Origin: Pochonia chlamydosporia 170
Taxonomy: Eukaryota > Ascomycota > Sordariomycetes > Hypocreales > Clavicipitaceae
NCBI RefSeq assembly: GCF_001653235.2
Contig: NC_035793.1
Span: 1,798,001-1,862,000, forward strand
DNA: 64,000 nucleotides
Direction of reading: 5' to 3'
Positions 1-11,000 of this stretch are shown here, one piece after another (positions within the stretch are counted from its first letter, which is position 1; each line of letters begins with the position of its first letter). A model generated the notes under the pieces. That model had not been told where the DNA came from. It did not search any database and saw nothing but the letters and a program-made list of their open reading frames with translations. The position numbers and the translations under genes are program-made.

Positions 1-662
1 CGCAGCGCTTTGTCTCGTGCTGAAGGAACTCGATTGGAGATGGTGTGTTGCTTCAATTTCTCAACCAGTTTTCGCCTGATTTCTTTTCCTGCTCGTTCCT
101 GTTGTTCGACCAGATCTTCGGTAGCATCGACTTTGGCATCATCCATCATGGATGTTTTATCACCCAAGGCAAGAGCAATTGGTTCCAGAGAAATGTACTG
201 CATATGCCTGGGTTGTGGTCTATCGTAGAGAATAAGTTGAATACTGGACGCCTTGGCGCACGTTATGGTTGGTGTTCGTGCATATGGGTGATTGATTGCG
301 CAAACCCAAGACGGGTCGACTCCCTCAGAATTGGTTGAATTAGATACGCCAAGGACGTGCATTGATGAATGGCCACATAGTTCATAGATTCTACCTGGCG
401 AGTGGGGCGCACTCCTGAAGAAAGTCCCCTGCTTGAGTTGGAATTCGACTTCGTGGGCCTGAAAATGTTGTCAGTGCTCAGTCAAACGGGTGGCATGGAT
501 GACATTTAGTTGAGAGAAGTGACTGACATCGACATCATCCAAGATGGCAACGACAAAAACGTCCAAGGTGGAATTCCGCCAGCCCACAACCACGCCTGGG
601 CGATCAGACCTGCGGATGTCTGTCGGCCAGAACACTCGCATCAAGCCATCATGCTCTACCAT
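1..662 (-). CDS. Unrecognised protein, 3' end outside window
   Basis: Two exons are read: 528-662 (45 codons from the ATG at 662) and 458 down to the window edge. They are joined by a 69-nt intron with a GTCAGT donor, a CTGAC branch point and a TTTTCAG acceptor. About 197 residues are visible. The first exon has the core MRVFWPTDIRRSDRPG, and the second continues open to base 1 with no stop. The last visible stretch is highly charged (Lys/Arg/Glu) and probably helical. I see no signal peptide, membrane segment or known motif and do not recognise the family. The start is uncertain. The same frame continues upstream of the ATG, broken only by one TGA (680-682), and the stop of the next gene lies just 31 bp away. 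The true gene could therefore begin further upstream. Coding nature is fairly secure; the start is not. Confidence 0.55.
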
Positions 663-693
663 GTCCACAACACCTCGTCAGGAGCTGGGAACC

Positions 694-1123
694 TTAGAAG
701 GAACCGCGTCTCCTAAGTTGCTCTCGCGCAGATACGGCAATCCCAGCTTCTCGTGGATGCTGCAAAGTTTGAAAAACGCATCAATACTATTATTCCATGA
801 TACATCGTATCGGAGCTCGTAATCATACCAAGAATGTTTCCTTTCTGGCCACCCAAAGAACGGGTACGAATATGGTGAAAAACAAGGCAGTCAATGCGAC
901 TACGCCCTTGGCAGCACGGATCTGTTCAACCACAGCACAAAGTTATTAGCCAGTGATATATATATTTGAGCATTGCAGCTCGACAGGGTCAATGATGGCA
1001 TACCACAACTCCGTATTCGGCAGCAAAGATGGCAAGCTCATAGAGACGAGTGACGAGGTCCCAGCGCGCGGTAATGTAGCCAGCTACAAAGATGCCGAGG
1101 GTGAGGATAGAAAATGGGTGCAT
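694..1123 (-). CDS. Small putative membrane protein, 92 aa
   Basis: Three exons are read: 1004-1123 (40 codons), 829-921 (31 codons) and 694-759 (21 codons plus TAA). Intron 922-1003 has a GTATGC donor and a GCTAAT-type branch point; intron 760-828 has a GTATGA donor and a TTTGCAG acceptor. The product opens MHPFSILTLGIFVAGYITAR, a hydrophobic segment (residues about 4-18). A second hydrophobic segment at about 47-63 comes from exon 2, and the tail is basic (QLRRRGSF). This looks like a small two-pass membrane protein of the kind often missed by ORF callers because no exon is long. The family is unknown to me. The first two exons are convincing. The third is less so, because the alternative frame over 694-880 also reads like protein and would run towards the neighbouring gene. 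Confidence 0.5.
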
Positions 1124-2215
1124 AGAGCGTTATTGGATCTGGCAGGGCATGCCGCAAAAACACGCCGGAGGGACAGACGAGCTATTCGTCTCGAGATTGA
1201 TGATGGAGGGGGAGGTGGTGTCTGTCGGCAAAGTGGTGCTTGCGATTCGAGCAAGATAGCTTTGCTTGGCGTTGCTGGGCGGCCGGGCGGGACTGAGACG
1301 AGTCGACTACGCAGAAACCTGTTGGCCGCTTTCACCAAAGAGCAAGTGGTGGCCTTTGTTGGTTACTGACCGAGTATGTCGAAAGCTCTGCCGGACAGAT
1401 AAAATGGCTGCGCGTTGTTGGCTTCTCCTTGGAGCTTGGATTTGCAGATGGCCATCCCTGTCATGACCAAGTGGTGTCGAAGGCGTACATGTGGGGCAAG
1501 TTTAATCTCCATCCAAGGTCATGCTGGCTTGGGAGCTTGGCTTGCACTCAGTTCCGTTCCCAGAAGAATGCGACCAACCAGAACGTCAGGAATATTATTC
1601 CGTATTGACAACAACTAATTCTACTTGATATCATCACTGACTGCAGAGTAAAGTAAGAGTACACGAATTGGCTGGAAAGGGAGAAACCCTGAAGAGGAAT
1701 TGCTCAATTCGCATTTCAAGTTTCTATGCTTGGTCTACTCTGCACACCGTTCATACAGACGGGAGGTCCATGACTTGCCAGAAGGCTGAAAGAAACCTGC
1801 AGCTGTCAGTGTCTCTGATATCCTATGGTAATGCCACTTCCGTACTCTTGGCAGGAGGTCGGTCCAATCATACTGAGACGGAGTATTGCATCCATTTGCG
1901 ACAAATCCAACTTGCTCCTGTACACGGAGTAGAAACGGGTGACGATTGATGACCAGGGCCCACATATCGTCGGCTGCCAGCTGCCAGCTGCCCATGAGCA
2001 GGGATCTCCACACGATTGGTGACTTCAAATGTTCCGTCCTTTGCGACAGCTTCTCCAGCGCGCATCAGACAGTAAGCGCGTTGCAACTCCCAATAATCAC
2101 TTGGCTTGCTTCAGTGACTCTGTTATATGACAGCGCTTGCATAATTGCAACTTGATACCATCGAGCCTATTCCACTTTTACCATCTTGATCAATTGAAAC
2201 GCGGCCGCAACCAGA
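1124..2215. other. Intergenic, divergent promoter region (1.1 kb)
   Basis: This separates the small minus-strand gene from the HIRIP3-like gene on the plus strand. Only short open frames are present. The largest, a 97-codon minus-strand frame at 1735-2028, has no family resemblance. No RNA gene or repeat was seen. Confidence 0.6.
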
Positions 2216-3454
2216 ATGGCGCCAACAACAACTGAGCTTGAAGAAGCTCTGATCACCGGCACACACCAGGTTTTCACCGCTGAGCCTGATGCGACGACAG
2301 TTAATAAAGTTCGAAAACATGTCGAAGAATCCATGGACCTAGAGGATGGCTTCTTTTCGAGCGGAGATTGGAAACAAAAAAGTAAAGCCCTTATTAAAGA
2401 ATATGTTGTAAGTGCAACCAGCGGGGGGCGCCTTTGTCTCTGCAGCACAACCTGCTGACCACCTGAACAGGACAAGTTACTAGAGGGCTGGGTGCCGGAA
2501 TCAAAACAAGAAACGCAATCAAAGAATGGCACCAAACGACAAGCTTCTGAAGACGCTCCCTCCCCACCGAAACGACAGAAACAAACATCCCAGAACGGCA
2601 AGCCTACGAAGCACGACAGGAAGTCCCAGGGCAGTGATGACGAAACAGACCAGAAATCAAGTAAAGCATCGTCGCGTCGTAAGTCTAGCACCGTTGACGA
2701 TTTGGACAAAGAAATGGGCGAAGAGTCTCCACAACACAAGAAGCAGAAAGATGGAAATAAGGGCGCAGCTCCCAAGGCGCAAAAGAAATCACCATCTATA
2801 GACGAAGGCGATGATTCTGGCGACGATGCCATGTCTTCGATCAAGGTCGAACTTTCAAATCCGGCTGTGGACGAAGAAGAAGATTACTCAGATGTCATTG
2901 ATGAGGCACCGAAACCAAAACGAAAGAAGAAGGAGCGCAAAGACTCGTCTGCTAAACCGTCCAAACCCAAAGTTAAGAAGACGACCGAGTCAACACCAGA
3001 TGACCCCAACGAGGCGGAAATCAAGAGACTTCAATCCCAATTAGTCAAATGTGGAATCAGAAAATTATGGCACAATGAGCTCAAGAAATATGGGGATGAC
3101 GCGAGAGCCAAAATCCGGCACCTCAAGAAAATGCTGGCGGATATAGGGATGGACGGTCGTTTCTCGGAGGCAAAGGCGCGCGAGATTAGAGAAACAAGGG
3201 AACTCCTGGCTGAGGCTGAGGCCGCACAAGAGATGAACGCCCTGTGGGGGATGGACGCAGGCGGTCGTGCGAGTCGGAGTAAAAATAAGTCTTTGAAACT
3301 CGAGGAAAGCGAAGGCAGTGAGGTCGAAGACGCTGGTCAAGTCAAAGCCGACGAAGACGACGATGACGATGACGAAGCCACTTCATTTGCGGCTAGGCGC
3401 AGGCGCGCTCAAGCCGACCTGGCGTTCCTTGGAGATGATAGCGAATCAGATTGA
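2216..3454 (+). CDS. HIRIP3-like histone chaperone / DEK_C-domain nuclear protein
   Basis: Exons 2216-2407 and 2471-3454 flank a 63-nt intron (GTAAGT donor, CTGACC branch, AACAG acceptor), giving 391 residues. Residues about 10-64 resemble a DEK C-terminal-like helical domain (VRKHVEESMDLEDGFF and onward). Residues about 75-235 are low-complexity Lys/Ser/Glu sequence with basic nuclear-localisation-like clusters (PKPKRKKKERK). Residues about 246-320 form the conserved block with KKYGDDARAKIRHLKKMLAD and a glutamate-rich helix. The tail is acidic (DEDDDDDDE), followed by an Arg cluster and GDDSESD. This order matches the HIRIP3 family, which binds histones H2A-H2B in the nucleus. The assignment rests on architecture; the block could also be annotated simply as a transcriptional regulator. 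The gene is convergent with the epimerase downstream (238 bp between stops). Confidence 0.75.
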
Positions 3455-3692
3455 TGATTTATTCTTGATCTGAGTTTATGTATGACTGGGTTGATGGCTC
3501 TGGGCATGGGTGCTTCTTGTTCAAAGCAAGGCTTGACACGAAGCAAAGGGTCGCGAGTTACTTGTACTACTTTTTGGCATGCCTAACGATGTACCAAGAG
3601 TTGCGGTTTGATTTCTGTACTTTCATAAGGCTTCTGGTTAGCGAAAACAGAAAAGTTTCATTCAAACAATGAATCGTTGCTATGATATTGCA

Positions 3693-4715
3693 CTAGTCAG
3701 ACCAGGCCTTGTACACAATCCTGGCGCCATATATGTCGCCCTTCTTCAGCATGGTCATGCTCTTCCACTCAGGAACATTAACGGCGTTTACCCATCGTCC
3801 AGGCTCACAGCAGAAGGCGCTGCGTCCCCCCTTTGCAGAAGCTCCCTCCACGGCCGGCACATCTGTAAAGTCACCGGTATAGAACTGGAACGACGGCTCA
3901 GTGCTCAACACCTCCAAATGGATCCCCGTTTTAGGATGGTACGCAGCCAAGTCTCGAGCAAGCGGCTGCGAGCGCGTGTCCATTGGTACAGAAGCCGGGT
4001 CTGTCGTCTTGGTGAAGCAGTTGTCCACCTGGGGATCAGTTGCGCCAAGCGTGAATGGTTTCGTCGTATCAATAGTAGCATGGGGAACGGGTCCCCCTGT
4101 AGGAACAGAGTGCTCGTCGTTGGGTAAATGGAACTTTGAGCCCAGTGTGACGACAGTGCCGTCAGTGTTGGCGTCTCCCGTGAGGTTGAAATACGAATGG
4201 TTCGTCAAGTTGATGGGAGTCTCGTCAGCACCGTCCACCAACTTGGCTTCATATTCGATTCCCAGGACGAGCACCTCCTTCCCATTGACGGTCTGCGTAC
4301 CCGCAGTGTAGATAACTGTCGTCTCTACCGTGCCAGGGAAGCCCTCGTCTCCGTCCTCGCTGACAAGTGTGAATGCGACGCTTTCTCCGCCCTGGAGGCC
4401 CTCAACTCCTGGGATCTGCTTGATTCCAACTGGCGTTGGGCCTTTCCAGATACGTTTGCCCCAGCCTACGTTGCCGCCGTGCAGTGTGTTTGGGCCGTTG
4501 TTGGCAGCCAACGGGTAGACTTGGCCGTTCACATTGTCAAGCTTGGCGCCTTTGATGCGGTTTGCGACTCGGCCGATAGTCTCGCCGAAGTATGGGGTGT
4601 TATATTGGACATATTGCTCCTGGGTGGGAAATCCAAGTACGATGTTTGTGTCTTTAACTTTGATGGATTGGATGATTGCCCCCAGTGGCAGGAAGGTGAA
4701 GGGAGCGTCGGTCAT
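3693..4715 (-). CDS. Aldose 1-epimerase (galactose mutarotase), 340 aa
   Basis: This is a single uninterrupted exon of 340 residues, the usual length for the family. It interconverts alpha and beta anomers of glucose and galactose in the cytosol, feeding the Leloir pathway. Family signatures are present: GETIGRVANRI near residue 45, NTLHGG with His79, and TNHSYFNLTG with His173. The catalytic-base region QFYTGDF/FCCEPGRWVNAVN contains Glu304. His79, His173 and Glu304 match the histidine and glutamate positions expected of active mutarotases, so the enzyme should be functional. There is no signal peptide, so it is probably intracellular. The ATG at 4715 is the only in-frame start before the conserved beta-sandwich. 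The assignment is secure; the physiological sugar cannot be read from sequence. Confidence 0.93.
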   Translation of the reverse strand: MTDAPFTFLPLGAIIQSIKVKDTNIVLGFPTQEQYVQYNTPYFGETIGRVANRIKGAKLDNVNGQVYPLAANNGPNTLHGGNVGWGKRIWKGPTPVGIKQIPGVEGLQGGESVAFTLVSEDGDEGFPGTVETTVIYTAGTQTVNGKEVLVLGIEYEAKLVDGADETPINLTNHSYFNLTGDANTDGTVVTLGSKFHLPNDEHSVPTGGPVPHATIDTTKPFTLGATDPQVDNCFTKTTDPASVPMDTRSQPLARDLAAYHPKTGIHLEVLSTEPSFQFYTGDFTDVPAVEGASAKGGRSAFCCEPGRWVNAVNVPEWKSMTMLKKGDIYGARIVYKAWSD

Positions 4716-5694
4716 GATGGTGTGGGTGGTTGAGGGTTGGGAGAGAGTGTGCGTGGTGAGCTAAATGGTTTGGGAAACAGTAGGTAAATTCGGAGGTGTC
4801 TCGAAATGAAATCTTGCACTCGGTATGGAATTTCAAGATGGATATATAAATGAAATGACCAAATTAATCAAGTTGTGCCTTCCAAAGTGAGGCGGCACTA
4901 TCAAGGATAAATGGCCGAACGGATATACTGGCCGTGAAAGTGAGTTGCTGTTCAGGCTATTATGAGGGTGCCACAGGCTGTAGAAGTAACCAGTAACGCC
5001 TCAATCCAGATGCCTCTTGCTAACATGGAAGGGTTTGAGGTGAACAGTCTGGTGCATGTACCCGCCTTTTATGAATGCATGCTCCATCTTGGATTACACT
5101 AAACACGTCAGGTAATCTGTTGCTCTGCTCAAACAGGATTCTCTGTTGGACCGCTTAAGTCACCACGTTGGAGGTGAGGGGCTTTGTGGCCAACATTGCA
5201 TCGACATGCACCTCATCGCACATAGATGAAAGCCGATTGGGCAGACCAGATTGGTACCAGCAGGAGTTTGCGCTGGTATGGTTCCTTTTGTTGGGCAATA
5301 TGGTTTGGACTAGCATTTGATCTGACCATGTGTTGAGTGTCAGTTGTTTGTCGCCGTCAACGTGGATGAAACAGCGTCACTTCACCCAAGTTGCTGTGCC
5401 TGAAGTGACAACGAACACCTGGCTAACTGTCACAGAAGAGGCGATTCAATACGTATTATGTGTTCGTCACCTTTACAGTAATAAGGTCACTATAGATTGG
5501 CACGTTTGACAAATTGAGGGCCGTTTTGTTTTCCTTTTGCTTCTTTGTTGCTCTTTCCCCAGGTGTGCGCAAAACATGTACAACCCATGATCTGAGTGAG
5601 AGTGAGACCTTGATCCGACACCTCTCTTACTGGTTGACTTCCGACCACCACCATCATGGTCAAATGAGCATCTTTACATCACCATTCACGTACC
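4716..5694. other. Intergenic, divergent promoter region (979 bp)
   Basis: This lies between the epimerase (-) and the basic protein gene (+). I see no coding frame of substance, tRNA or repeat. A three-codon upstream ORF (ATG GTC AAA TGA, 5656-5667) sits 27 bp before the plus-strand start codon. Confidence 0.6.
4836..4850 (-). promoter_or_regulatory. Possible TATA element of the epimerase gene
   Basis: On the minus strand this reads TTTATATATC, about 125-130 bp upstream of the epimerase ATG, in an otherwise mixed-composition leader. It fits a TATA-type core promoter by sequence and distance only. Confidence 0.3.
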
Positions 5695-6558
5695 ATGGCT
5701 ACCCCCTCACCAAAGGCGACACCGAAACGCAAACGCGATGGAGAAACTCCCCTGAGTCCTATTAAATTCTCTTTTGATCTATCCAAGACCGAATCCGCCG
5801 AGGATGGAAGCAGCAGTCCGCGATCCAGGGTTGCGCATCGGTTTCGCGGCCTCGCACTTGGAAGTGGGGGCGGGGTTGTAAATGACGACGCAGAAGACGG
5901 GGATAGTCCAGATTCGGCACGAAAACGACAGAGATCTGATGAAGTAATGGCCGATGCTGCCGAGGTAGATCTGCAGCAACAGAGAGCGTCACCTACACCT
6001 CTTTCAAAGAAGGTTTCTAGCCAAGGAGCCGCGACCAGCACCGGAGACTTGTCAGCTCGACTGCGGTCCTCAGTAGATGATATCCCAGAGCCAGATACCA
6101 ACTCACCGCGACGAAGAAGGGCAGGCACACCACCATTAAAGTTGAAGAAATCGCCCAAAAAGCCCAAGAAGAACGTTGTGGAAGAAACTGAGCCCATCGT
6201 CCCTGGGGAGTATGACGAAGATGACGACGATGTTGTCGTGGATCCAGTCAGGGCAGCATTAACGTGGCACGAGGATGAAATTACTATATACGACCCAAAT
6301 GACGAGGATGACGATGGCACTGGGATTAATGGGGTTGGGTTTCGGCCAACACCAGCTATTGCCCACGCCAGAGCCATGAGGAGGCGACATCAGATGGCGG
6401 AGTATCGGAAACGAGAAGAGAGCGAAGCCAGGGCCAAACGAAGTCAGCGAAGAAGAGGCGAAGAGGGGCTATCAGTTCGACCCAAGAAAAGATCTCCTTC
6501 AAGAAGGGTGCGGTTCGTAGATTCGGAAAGGCAGAATGTGGCGGTTATAACACAATGA
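5695..6558 (+). CDS. Conserved basic/acidic nuclear-type protein of unknown function, 287 aa
   Basis: This is a single exon of 287 residues. The N-terminal 180 residues are disordered, rich in Ser/Pro/Lys/Arg, with repeated S/T-P sites (SPIKFSFD, SPRSR, ASPTPLSKK, AGTPPLKLK) typical of proline-directed kinase targets and several basic nuclear-localisation-like runs. An acidic DEDDDD stretch follows. The best-ordered part, about residues 184-258, contains AALTWHEDEITIYDPNDEDD and GVGFRPTPAIAHARAMRRRH, then a highly charged helix. The pattern of a folded C-terminal motif behind a disordered tail suggests a conserved fungal nuclear or nucleolar protein. I do not recognise a named family and assign no function. 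It is convergent with COX20 downstream. Confidence 0.75.
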   Translation: MATPSPKATPKRKRDGETPLSPIKFSFDLSKTESAEDGSSSPRSRVAHRFRGLALGSGGGVVNDDAEDGDSPDSARKRQRSDEVMADAAEVDLQQQRASPTPLSKKVSSQGAATSTGDLSARLRSSVDDIPEPDTNSPRRRRAGTPPLKLKKSPKKPKKNVVEETEPIVPGEYDEDDDDVVVDPVRAALTWHEDEITIYDPNDEDDDGTGINGVGFRPTPAIAHARAMRRRHQMAEYRKREESEARAKRSQRRRGEEGLSVRPKKRSPSRRVRFVDSERQNVAVITQ

Positions 6559-6929
6559 GTAACATGATGACCTATGACGCGGATAGCGGATGCCTTTAAT
6601 GATTGATATGACCGAGTTTGGCGTTTGCTGGCAGGTTTCATGGGCTGTTTTTCTTTTATTGTACAGACACACGTAAGTGGTGTGATCGTGGGAGCTTGGA
6701 GTCTTCTTCTGCCCAATTCTTGGGGAAAGGAGTACCTTGACGGTGTCACGGACAGCAAAACGGGTTATGAATGGTTGTCGTCATGATATACGGCATTCAA
6801 TACAAGACAGACTTGACTTTATGTTTTCTCAAATATTGAAATCTTTGTATTTGGTATCTACGGACATTGATAAAGGTTCTGTGTTGTACATCAATTTATA
6901 CACATGATCCAAGAAACGATGACTTTCTG
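6559..6929. other. 3' intergenic between convergent genes
   Basis: This 371-bp stretch lies between the stops of the basic protein gene and COX20. It must hold both 3' UTRs. Nothing else was seen. Confidence 0.6.
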
Positions 6930-7507
6930 TCACCAAAACTTGTACCAAGGTTTCTGTGCCGCTATCCGCTCTTGCTCCAGCCGGATCTGTTCCTTCTTTT
7001 CCTCGGCCGCTTTTCTGGCTAATTCTCTCTTGTTCTCTGAAACCACTTCAATGTGCCGCTTCATCTGTATTCGTTCAGCCCGTCGCAGGTACTGGCAGTA
7101 TTCGTATGACGCTGTGCTTCCAAGTACGAACATTCCCACCGCCCAATTCGCCGCATTTACAGCATTTCCTACACATTAAAATGTCAGTAACATCCTTCAA
7201 CAATTGTTTAAAGAAGAGTGAAGTAGGGATGTTCCGTACCCTTCAAGACAAATCGCAATCCACCAAAGCCGGCTCCAGTCGCAATACCGGTCAGGAACCC
7301 TTGTCTTGCGCACGGTGTGTTGTGCACATTCGCAAAGTCTTCGGTCTTAATCATGCCAACTGCATCCGAGATTGTCGGTCTACCATTATTTGTATTCTTG
7401 TCGTTTCCTTGGTTGTCTGGCTGCTCCAGTTGTTCTATCGGTTTGGACCAGACATGCAAGGTCTTTTGGTTTGGGTCGGGTTGCGCATTTTCGATGTTGG
7501 GCGCCAT
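6930..7507 (-). CDS. COX20: Cytochrome c oxidase assembly protein COX20
   Basis: Exons 7240-7507 and 6930-7168 flank a 71-nt intron (GTACGG donor, TACTGACAT branch, GTGTAG acceptor), giving 168 residues. COX20 is a two-pass mitochondrial inner-membrane chaperone that binds newly made Cox2 during complex IV assembly. Visible features are DAVGMIKTEDFANVHNTPCA followed by a first hydrophobic segment (FLTGIATGAGFGGLRFVLKG) and a second (NAVNAANWAVGMFVLGS). A charged helix follows with YCQYLRRAERIQMKRHIEVV, and the product ends KPWYKFW. This order of two close membrane spans and a Lys/Arg/Glu-rich matrix-type tail is characteristic of COX20/FAM36A. The gene is divergent from POL2 with 509 bp between start codons. 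Confidence 0.88.
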
Positions 7508-8016
7508 TTCTGGCTACCTCTGGTGTGCAATTGATGTCATGAATTAATCGGACAGGAATTCAAATGTAGGAAAGACACTGGTCGTAAAGTCGTTGCGGTT
7601 GCGATTGGGTGCCGATGACGATTGGATGTTCTGATTTCTTGTGATCCAAACGACCGATGATAGAATGCTGTGTGGCTGAGTTGCGGGTCATGTCTTCCTC
7701 TACTGTGGCTGATACCTTCTATAAAAATCCCATTAATTGAGTGGACCTCATGCGTGTCGCGAATCAACGCGTTCTGGCGCGTCTCCCTCCAGTAATCCAT
7801 TTGCCCTTGGTCAGCCATTGACTGAAGGACTCTGTGCATGGTGGGCAATTCCACTCGATTTGGACACATACAAACACTTCAAATATATTTCGGTCGATTT
7901 TCTTCAGCGCAGAGCGCAATACCTCATGACGACCCTACCTGTCCACCTAGCTCGAGCTATCTACCTTTCATAACTCGAGTTAAGGCTCCTTGTCGTCCAC
8001 AACTGACGAGCTCACA
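7508..8016. promoter_or_regulatory. Divergent COX20-POL2 promoter
   Basis: This 509-bp region must drive both genes. It contains one MluI cell-cycle-box-like site (entered separately) and a further GCGCGT about 10 bp on. No gene was seen in it. Confidence 0.55.
7767..7772 (+). promoter_or_regulatory. ACGCGT (MCB-like) site upstream of POL2
   Basis: The palindrome ACGCGT lies about 245 bp before the POL2 start, with TCGCGA and GCGCGT in the same 40 bp. In yeasts and several filamentous fungi, MBF binds ACGCGT in front of DNA-replication genes to give G1/S expression. Other ACGCGT hexamers occur at 34912 and 47775 in this window, so chance is possible. Confidence 0.4.
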
Positions 8017-11000
8017 ATGCCCAACACAAGCTTGCGGAAGCCCCAAAAGGGCTTTCGTCGGGGTGGCAAAGCTGCATATCACGGCCAAAGAACACGTACT
8101 TTTGCCGCTACGTCACGAGCAGAAGGAACTTCAGCAGACGAGAAATGGGAGCGTACAAGGCTTGCTCAAACGATAGACGAGAACTTCGGTTTCGGAAGAT
8201 ATGAAAGTGGAAAAAAGAAGGAAGGATGGCTTGTGAATGTTCAGCCCACTGCCATTGAGGATGAGAGAATACCCGGCGGAAGGGCGGCGTTAGACTGCTA
8301 CTTCATCGAACATGACGGTGCAACGTTCAAAGCGACTGTCGAATATGAGCCATACTTTCTTATTGCAGTGAAGAGGGGTCACGAATCGGAGGTTGAGGAA
8401 TGGGTCAAACGAGTTCCAGGCGATGGTGTCGTCAAGACTATTCGCAGAATAGAGAAGGATGATTTAAATATGCCTAATCATCTTCTCGGATATCGACGAA
8501 CGTTTTTGGAGCTCAAGTTTGCCAATGTCAACGACCTCATGGCTGCCAGGAGGGATATTATGCCCGTGGCCGAGAAGAACAAGAAGAATATGAATGCCAT
8601 GGATGCATACGCAGAAGTTGCTACGTAAGTTCGAAGAATAGGATACTCTAAAAGGAACATTGAAATCTAACGTGGGAGCTTAGAGCCAATGCCAACTTCG
8701 ACCTTTACGATGATGATTTACGAACTGATGACAGAACGACCAACTCATTCGCCGAGGCGAGTGACTACATTGTTGATATTCGCGAATATGATGTACCATA
8801 TCACGTGAGAGTAATGATAGACTTGGGTGCGTTGGATAAAAGTCATTTCATAGACCAACATACTGACAACCCGGGCAGATATACGAGTTGGCAAATGGTA
8901 CTACGTCGAAGTGAAGCACGGAGTGACCAAAATTCTGCCCAACGAGGACCGATCTCTTCCAGCGGATCCGGTAGTTTTAGCATTCGACATTGAGACCACG
9001 AAGCTTCCGTTAAAATTTCCCGACGCAGCCATCGACCAAATTATGATGATTTCATACATGATTGACGGGCAAGGATTCTTGATTACAAACCGAGAAATCA
9101 TCTCTGAAGATATTGGAGACTTCGACTACACACCCAAACCAGAATACCCAGGACCATTTATGATCTTCAATGAACCAAATGAGAAGGCTCTTATCGAGCG
9201 ATTCTTTCTTCACGTCAAAGAAGCTAGACCTACTGTTATCGCTACTTACAACGGTGACTTTTTCGATTGGCCGTTTGTCGAAGCGAGAGCGAGCGTCAAT
9301 GGTATCGACATGTACCAAGAAATCGGGTGGAAGAAAGACAGCGAGGATCAGTTCAAATGCAACTACGGTGTCCATATGGACTGCTTCCACTGGGTCAATC
9401 GTGACTCTTATCTGCCTCAGGGTTCTCGAGGTCTGAAAGCTGTAACAGTAGCCAAGCTGGGATACGATCCGGATGAACTTGATCCGGAGTTGATGACGCC
9501 CTACGCCAGCGAGCGACCGCAAACACTGGCCGAGTACTCAGTGTCTGATGCCGTCGCTACGTATTTCCTGTATATGAAATACGTTCACCCCTTCATCTTC
9601 TCTCTGTGTACCATCCTGCCCTTGGGTGGTGATGATACCCTCAGAAAGGGAACTGGAACGCTGTGTGAGATGTTGCTCATGGTCCAGGCATATCAGAAGG
9701 AAATTGTACTTCCCAACAAACACCAATCTCCCAAGGAAGCCTTTTGGGATGGGCATCTGTTAGATTCAGAGACATATGTCGGAGGACACGTCGAAAGTAT
9801 CGAGGCTGGTGTCTTCAGAGCTGACATTCCCGTGGACTTCGCTGTCGACACGGGGGCAGTTGATGAATTGCTTCGTGACCTGGATGCCGCTCTAAAATTT
9901 GTCATTACCGTGGAAGAGAAGAAGTCACTGGATGATGTTGAAAACTACGATGAAGTCAAGGAACAAATTTCACAGAGATTAATGAAGCTCAAGGAAACAC
10001 CAAACCGAAATGAAAGGCCACTCATTTATCACTTGGACGTTGCCTCTATGTATCCCAATATCATGACAACAAACCGACTTCAACCTGATTCCATGATTGA
10101 CGAGTCGGATTGTGCAGCTTGCGATTTCAACCGACCTGGAAAGACTTGCGATCGAAGACTGCCCTGGGCCTGGAGAGGAGAGTATCTTCCTGCCAAGCGA
10201 GACGAATACAACATGATTCGACATGCTTTAGAAAATGAAAAGTTCCCAGGAAAGACGCCACATGCGCCAATGCGTACATTTGACGACCTGAGCGCCGACG
10301 AGCAGGCCGCTCTGGTGCGAAAGCGTCTCCAGATATACTCACAAAAGGTATACCACAAGATCCATGATTCCACTACCATCGTCCGAGAAGCCATCATCTG
10401 CCAAAGGGAAAATCCTTTCTATATTGATACCGTGCGAGACTTCCGTGATCGACGATACGACTATAAAGGAAAGGCCAAAGTCTGGAAGGGCAAGACGGAA
10501 ACTCTCAAATCATCCGGTGCGCCTGCGGGTGAAGTTGATTCTGCCAAGAAAATGATCATTTTGTATGATTCTCTGCAGTTGGCACACAAGGTTATTCTAA
10601 ACTCCTTTTATGGCTACGTCATGAGGAAAGGTTCACGATGGTATTCCATGGAGATGGCCGGTGTTACCTGCTTGACCGGAGCGACAATCATCCAGCTGGC
10701 TCGACAGCTCGTGGAACGTTTGGGAAGACCTCTGGAATTGGACACTGATGGTATCTGGTGCATGTTGCCGGCAACATTTCCCGAGAACTTTGCCTTCAAG
10801 TTGAGGAACGGCAAGAAGCTCTCCATCTCATATCCTTGTGTCATGTTGAACCATCTTGTCCATGACAAATTCACCAATCACCAATATCAGACACTGGTAG
10901 ACCAGAAGACATTCAAGTACGAAACTCATAGCGATAACTCCATCTTCTTTGAAGTCGACGGTCCGTACAAGGCAATGATTCTACCGACCTCAAAAGAAGA

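Noticed and set aside
1735..2028. 97-codon minus-strand frame
   Set aside because: No homology recognised, no flanking exons, and it lies in a promoter-like gap.
2167..2844. 225-codon minus-strand frame over the HIRIP3-like gene
   Set aside because: Ser/Phe/Cys-rich antisense of Lys/Glu/Ser codons; the plus strand has intron signals and a recognisable family.
5679..6377. 232-codon minus-strand frame over the basic protein gene
   Set aside because: Antisense of the low-complexity coding region; runs of Ser from acidic codons.
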